In this document: piece by piece, positions 34,118 to 39,100 of the stretch
Layout: the number at the start of each line of letters is the position of its first letter
Numbering within the stretch: position 1 is the first letter of the stretch
Source: Rhodobacterales bacterium HKCCSP123
GTDB lineage: Bacteria; Pseudomonadota; Alphaproteobacteria; Rhodobacterales; Rhodobacteraceae
Assembly (NCBI GenBank): GCA_015689745.1
Contig: WVSO01000027.1
Location: forward strand, 1-39,100
Length of the DNA stretch: 39,100 nucleotides
Direction of reading: 5' to 3'
The notes under the pieces: generated by a model
Database searches by the model: none
Told to the model about the DNA's origin: nothing
Seen by the model: only the letters and a program-made list of their open reading frames with translations
Translations under genes and position numbers: made by a program

Positions 34118-34837
34118 ATGCGTGCGCTTGCCCTTTGCCTTGCCCTTTGTGCCGCCCAGCCCGCCCCCGCAGAGGAGGGGCGGCCGGTCACGCTCGACCC
34201 CGCCGCGGTCCTTGCGCTCGGGGCCGAGCCCTGGCTCGACCGGGCGGGCTTCCGTGACCGTCTGGACCTGGCGCTTGGCGGCATCACCGTCGACATGCCC
34301 CGCCTGCCCGAGGCGCTGCGCGCCGGGGACCCGTTCCTGTGGTCGCTCACCGGCCGCTTCGGCGCCCCGCTCGAGGGCGCGCGGGTGCCCGGCGGCCTCT
34401 TCGCCTGCTCGCGCTACGGGCTCGCAACCCGCGACCTGATGGCCGAAACCAGCCTGAGCGACCCGCGCGCCTTCACGCTCTTCGGGGCGACCCAGGCCGC
34501 CCATGACGATGCCGAGGCCTGGCCCGAGGCGGGCCTTGCGCGCGTCGCCTGCACGATCACATGGGACGATACGCGCCGCGTGGCGATCATCCCCGAAGGA
34601 CCGGCCTCCGCCGCGCTGCAGGCGCGTTTCGACGAGGTTCTGCGCCTTGGCGATGCCGAGATTCTGGGAGACGGCTGGCAAGACCGGCCGCCGCGCTACG
34701 GCGAAGACGGCTACCGGCTCGAGGCGCGATCGGGGACGGCAACCAGCGTGCTGCTCTACGACAGCGCGGTGATCGAGCTGACCGTGGGTCACCAGGCGAT
34801 CCGGTTCCGCGCCTTCCTGCTGAACGGCGGGGTCTGA
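34118..34837 (+). CDS. Putative periplasmic protein, function unknown
   Basis: A 239-residue protein with a signal peptide (MRALALCLALCAAQPAPA, cleavage before EEG). The mature part has LFACSRYGLATRDLMAE, EAGLARVACTITWDDTRRVAIIPEG and a C-terminal half rich in aromatic and charged residues; two cysteines remain after cleavage and could pair. No family is recognised. It begins 60 bases after tRNA-Asp and converges with mnmA (nine-base gap). Composition and codon usage look like its neighbours, so I take it as a real gene. Confidence 0.72.
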   Translation: MRALALCLALCAAQPAPAEEGRPVTLDPAAVLALGAEPWLDRAGFRDRLDLALGGITVDMPRLPEALRAGDPFLWSLTGRFGAPLEGARVPGGLFACSRYGLATRDLMAETSLSDPRAFTLFGATQAAHDDAEAWPEAGLARVACTITWDDTRRVAIIPEGPASAALQARFDEVLRLGDAEILGDGWQDRPPRYGEDGYRLEARSGTATSVLLYDSAVIELTVGHQAIRFRAFLLNGGV

Positions 34838-34846
34838 GGCGGGCCG

Positions 34847-35989
34847 TCAGCCCTTCCAGATCCAGCCGCCTCCGAAGATTCGGCCGCCCTCGGGCGCGTA
34901 GAAGACGCAGGCCTGGCCGGGGCTCACGCCCTCTTCGGCGGTGATCAGTTCGACCTCGGCGGTCGTCTCGCTGAGGGGCCGGATCGTGGCCGCGCGCGGC
35001 GGCCGGGTCGAGCGGATCTTGACCTCCAGCTCCCACGCGTCGCGCGAGGTGAAGGGCTCATCCCCAAGCCAGTTGATCTCGCGCACCGGAACCGTGCGGG
35101 TCGAGAGCGCGTCCTTGGGTCCGACGACGACGCGCCGCGTGTCGGGGTCGAGCTTCACCACGTAGAGCGGGTCGGAGAGCCCCCCGATGCCAAGCCCGCG
35201 GCGCTGGCCGATGGTGTAATGGATCACGCCCCGGTGCTCGCCCAGAACGGTGCCGTCCATGTCCACGATCTCTCCCGGCTCGGCAGCCCCCGGCCGCAGC
35301 TTCTCGATCACCGCGGCATAGTTGCCGTTCGGCACGAAGCAGATGTCCTGGCTGTCGGGCTTGTCTGCGACCGACAGCCCGTATTTCGCCGCGAGCGCCC
35401 GTGTCTCGGCCTTGGAGGCGAGGTGCCCCAGCGGGAAGCGCAGGTAATCCAGCTGCTCCTGCGTGGTGGAGAAGAGGAAATAGGACTGGTCGCGCGCGGC
35501 ATCGGCGGCGCAATGCAACTCGGCGCCCTTGGCGCCCGTCTTGCGCTGGATGTAATGGCCGGTCGCCATGCAATCCGCATCGAGGTCCCTTGCCGTTTCC
35601 AGCAGGTCCTTGAACTTCACCCGCTCGTTGCAGCGGATGCAGGGCACGGGCGTGGCCCCCGCGAGGTAGCTGTCGGCGAACTCGTCGATCACGGCCTCGC
35701 GGAAGGTGTTCTCGTAGTCGAGCACGTAATGCGGAAAGCCCATGGTCTCGGCCACGCGGCGCGCATCGTGGATGTCGCGGCCGGCACAGCAGGCACCCTT
35801 CTTGGCCAGCGCCGCGCCGTGGTCGTAGAGCTGCAGCGTGACGCCCACGACATCGTAGCCTTCCTCGGCCAGCATGGCCGCCACGACCGACGAGTCGACC
35901 CCGCCCGACATGGCCACGACCACGCGGGTCTCCGCCGGGGGCTTGGCAAACCCGAGCGAATTCAAGCTGTCCGGCCGGTCGAGCGCCAT
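34847..35989 (-). CDS. mnmA: tRNA-uridine 2-thiolase MnmA
   Basis: Thiolates uridine 34 of tRNAs for Lys, Glu and Gln, using sulfur relayed from cysteine desulfurase and ATP. The 380-residue protein has the PP-loop [14 protein letters not shown] (about 27-40), GHY (144-146), [14 protein letters not shown] with Cys117 and catalytic Cys120, [15 protein letters not shown] with Cys217, and [10 protein letters not shown]. Start: the ATG at 35989; the frame is open 72 bases upstream but those residues are not MnmA-like. It is divergent from sciP, with a 150-base gap that holds both promoters. Confidence 0.95.
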   Translation of the reverse strand: MALDRPDSLNSLGFAKPPAETRVVVAMSGGVDSSVVAAMLAEEGYDVVGVTLQLYDHGAALAKKGACCAGRDIHDARRVAETMGFPHYVLDYENTFREAVIDEFADSYLAGATPVPCIRCNERVKFKDLLETARDLDADCMATGHYIQRKTGAKGAELHCAADAARDQSYFLFSTTQEQLDYLRFPLGHLASKAETRALAAKYGLSVADKPDSQDICFVPNGNYAAVIEKLRPGAAEPGEIVDMDGTVLGEHRGVIHYTIGQRRGLGIGGLSDPLYVVKLDPDTRRVVVGPKDALSTRTVPVREINWLGDEPFTSRDAWELEVKIRSTRPPRAATIRPLSETTAEVELITAEEGVSPGQACVFYAPEGGRIFGGGWIWKG

Positions 35990-36070
35990 GGTCGAGGGTC
36001 CCGTGAATGTCCAGTGAAGCGGGGGATTTACCGGGAATATAGGAAAAACCGAGGCGACCACAACCTCTGC

Positions 36071-36088
36071 GCTTACCTCGAATTAAGC
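36071..36088 (+). promoter_or_regulatory. Inverted repeat upstream of sciP, possible CtrA-type or regulator site
   Basis: GCTTA (36071-36075) and TAAGC (36084-36088) are inverted, 52 bases before the sciP ATG. Within it TTAC, six bases, TTAA resembles a CtrA box (TTAA, seven bases, TTAA) with a one-base-short spacer. An AT-rich island in GC-rich sequence. Confidence 0.35.
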
Positions 36089-36139
36089 AATGCCGGTGCA
36101 GGACTGCGGACATCGAGAGCAACGTGGAGGCGGCAGAAG

Positions 36140-36415
36140 ATGTACATCCGACGGATCCCCGGACCGACATCCGTGACCCTGGCGGACGGACGCAGGATGA
36201 CGCGCGCGGACCTTCCGCCGCCTGAGACGCGGCGATGGGTCGCCAGCCGCAAGGCGGCCGTGGTCCAGGCGGTCGAGAGCGGGCTGATCTCGGCCGAGGA
36301 GGCACAGAGCCGCTGGGACCTGTCGGAGGAGGAACTCGAGGGCTGGCGCGCGGCGGCGGCCCGCCACGGCATCGGCGCGCTCAAGGCCACGGCGCTTCAG
36401 CGATATCGGTCCTGA
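36140..36415 (+). CDS. sciP: CtrA inhibitor SciP (DUF1153)
   Basis: A 91-residue DNA-binding protein that in Caulobacter binds CtrA and blocks its activation of target promoters. The DUF1153 pattern is clear: RRWVASRKAAVVQAVESGLI, then SAEEAQSRWDLSEEELEGW, a helix-turn-helix-like stretch, and GALKATALQRYRS at the C-terminus. GGAGG stands nine bases before the ATG. ctrA follows 103 bases downstream on the same strand, so the regulator and its inhibitor are neighbours. In Caulobacter SciP is degraded by Lon, which is also encoded in this window (25499). Confidence 0.92.
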   Translation: MYIRRIPGPTSVTLADGRRMTRADLPPPETRRWVASRKAAVVQAVESGLISAEEAQSRWDLSEEELEGWRAAAARHGIGALKATALQRYRS

Positions 36416-36455
36416 CGGCGAAAACGGCTGGCTCAGACCGCACCTGTCTGAAAAG

Positions 36456-36470
36456 GTAACTTGAAATTAA
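36456..36470 (+). promoter_or_regulatory. CtrA box upstream of ctrA
   Basis: GTAA (36456-36459), CTTGAAA, TTAA (36467-36470): one mismatch from TTAA-N7-TTAA, 49 bases before the ctrA ATG. It suggests autoregulation of ctrA, as in Caulobacter. Confidence 0.65.
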
Positions 36471-36502
36471 TCATTTCGCTCGAACTTGGCCGAACATGAA
36501 GA

Positions 36503-36507
36503 GATTC
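36503..36507 (+). promoter_or_regulatory. GANTC site (CcrM methylation / GcrA) in ctrA leader
   Basis: GATTC at 36503-36507, twelve bases before the ATG of ctrA. In Caulobacter CcrM methylation of a GANTC and GcrA binding control one ctrA promoter. One short site may be chance. Confidence 0.35.
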
Positions 36508-36518
36508 GGAGAAGCCTG

Positions 36519-37232
<714 letters not shown>

Positions 37233-37286
37233 AACCGGCAACCGAAGGCTTCGCATGGGCTGGAAATCCGCTTCGCCGCCTCCTAA

Positions 37287-39100
<1,814 letters not shown>

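Overview
The window is GC-rich (roughly two thirds G+C by eye) and reads as chromosome of an alphaproteobacterium of the order Rhodobacterales. This rests on gene content and family character: a dusB-ntrB-ntrC-ntrY-ntrX block whose NtrC lacks the GAFTGA loop (as in Rhodobacter capsulatus), an adjacent sciP-ctrA cell-cycle pair with a CtrA box, a TAXI-type TRAP transporter beside DctB/DctD, and pirin, Tgt, MnmA and LigA proteins of alphaproteobacterial type. It is mostly core genome; I see no insertion sequence, phage, CRISPR array or rRNA.

Layout. 1-6442 (+): end of dusB, then the nitrogen two-component systems NtrBC and NtrYX. The first ~58 bases do not belong to dusB: on the minus strand they encode an L-serine dehydratase core segment, so the left edge holds a rearrangement or assembly junction. 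6464-8169 (-): a small lipoprotein and an orphan cytochrome P450. 8284-15456 (-): dctB-dctD, then a TAXI solute-binding protein and a fused 4TM/12TM TRAP permease; DctB/DctD probably sense the substrate and control the transporter. 15640-16905 (+): a secreted protein with three PPC-like beta repeats. 16912-21925 (-): tpiA, a TfoX-domain protein, an A-type Fe-S carrier, a DUF3307 membrane protein, a SufT/DUF59 protein, a RimB-RimK fusion, and a membrane cyclic-nucleotide-binding protein. 22023-23153 (+): tgt. 23163-25139 (-): a two-gene cassette of unrecognised membrane-associated proteins. 25385-27955 (+): lon with a heat-shock (RpoH-type) promoter, a 20-codon leader ORF overlapping the lon start, and a strong terminator.

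28013-34837: a mixed stretch with a 65-residue exported protein, a Tat-exported polysaccharide deacetylase, an HU-like protein with a histone-H1-like tail, two tRNA-Val genes (CAC and UAC) flanking a frameshifted MaoC dehydratase gene, pirin, a DMT transporter, and two identical tRNA-Asp genes flanking a YhhN/lysoplasmalogenase gene. All four tRNAs have a recognisable -35/-10 promoter with exactly 17 bp spacing, and two of these -10 boxes overlap the stop codon of the preceding gene. 34847-39100: mnmA (-), then sciP, ctrA and the start of ligA (+), the last running off the window.

Points most worth attention: the sdaA/dusB junction at the left edge, the opposing enzyme activities fused in RimB-RimK, the lon leader ORF under an RpoH promoter, the frameshifted MaoC gene, the sciP-ctrA control region, and the unrecognised pair at 23163-25139. 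Function calls rest on motifs read by eye; no database search was possible.
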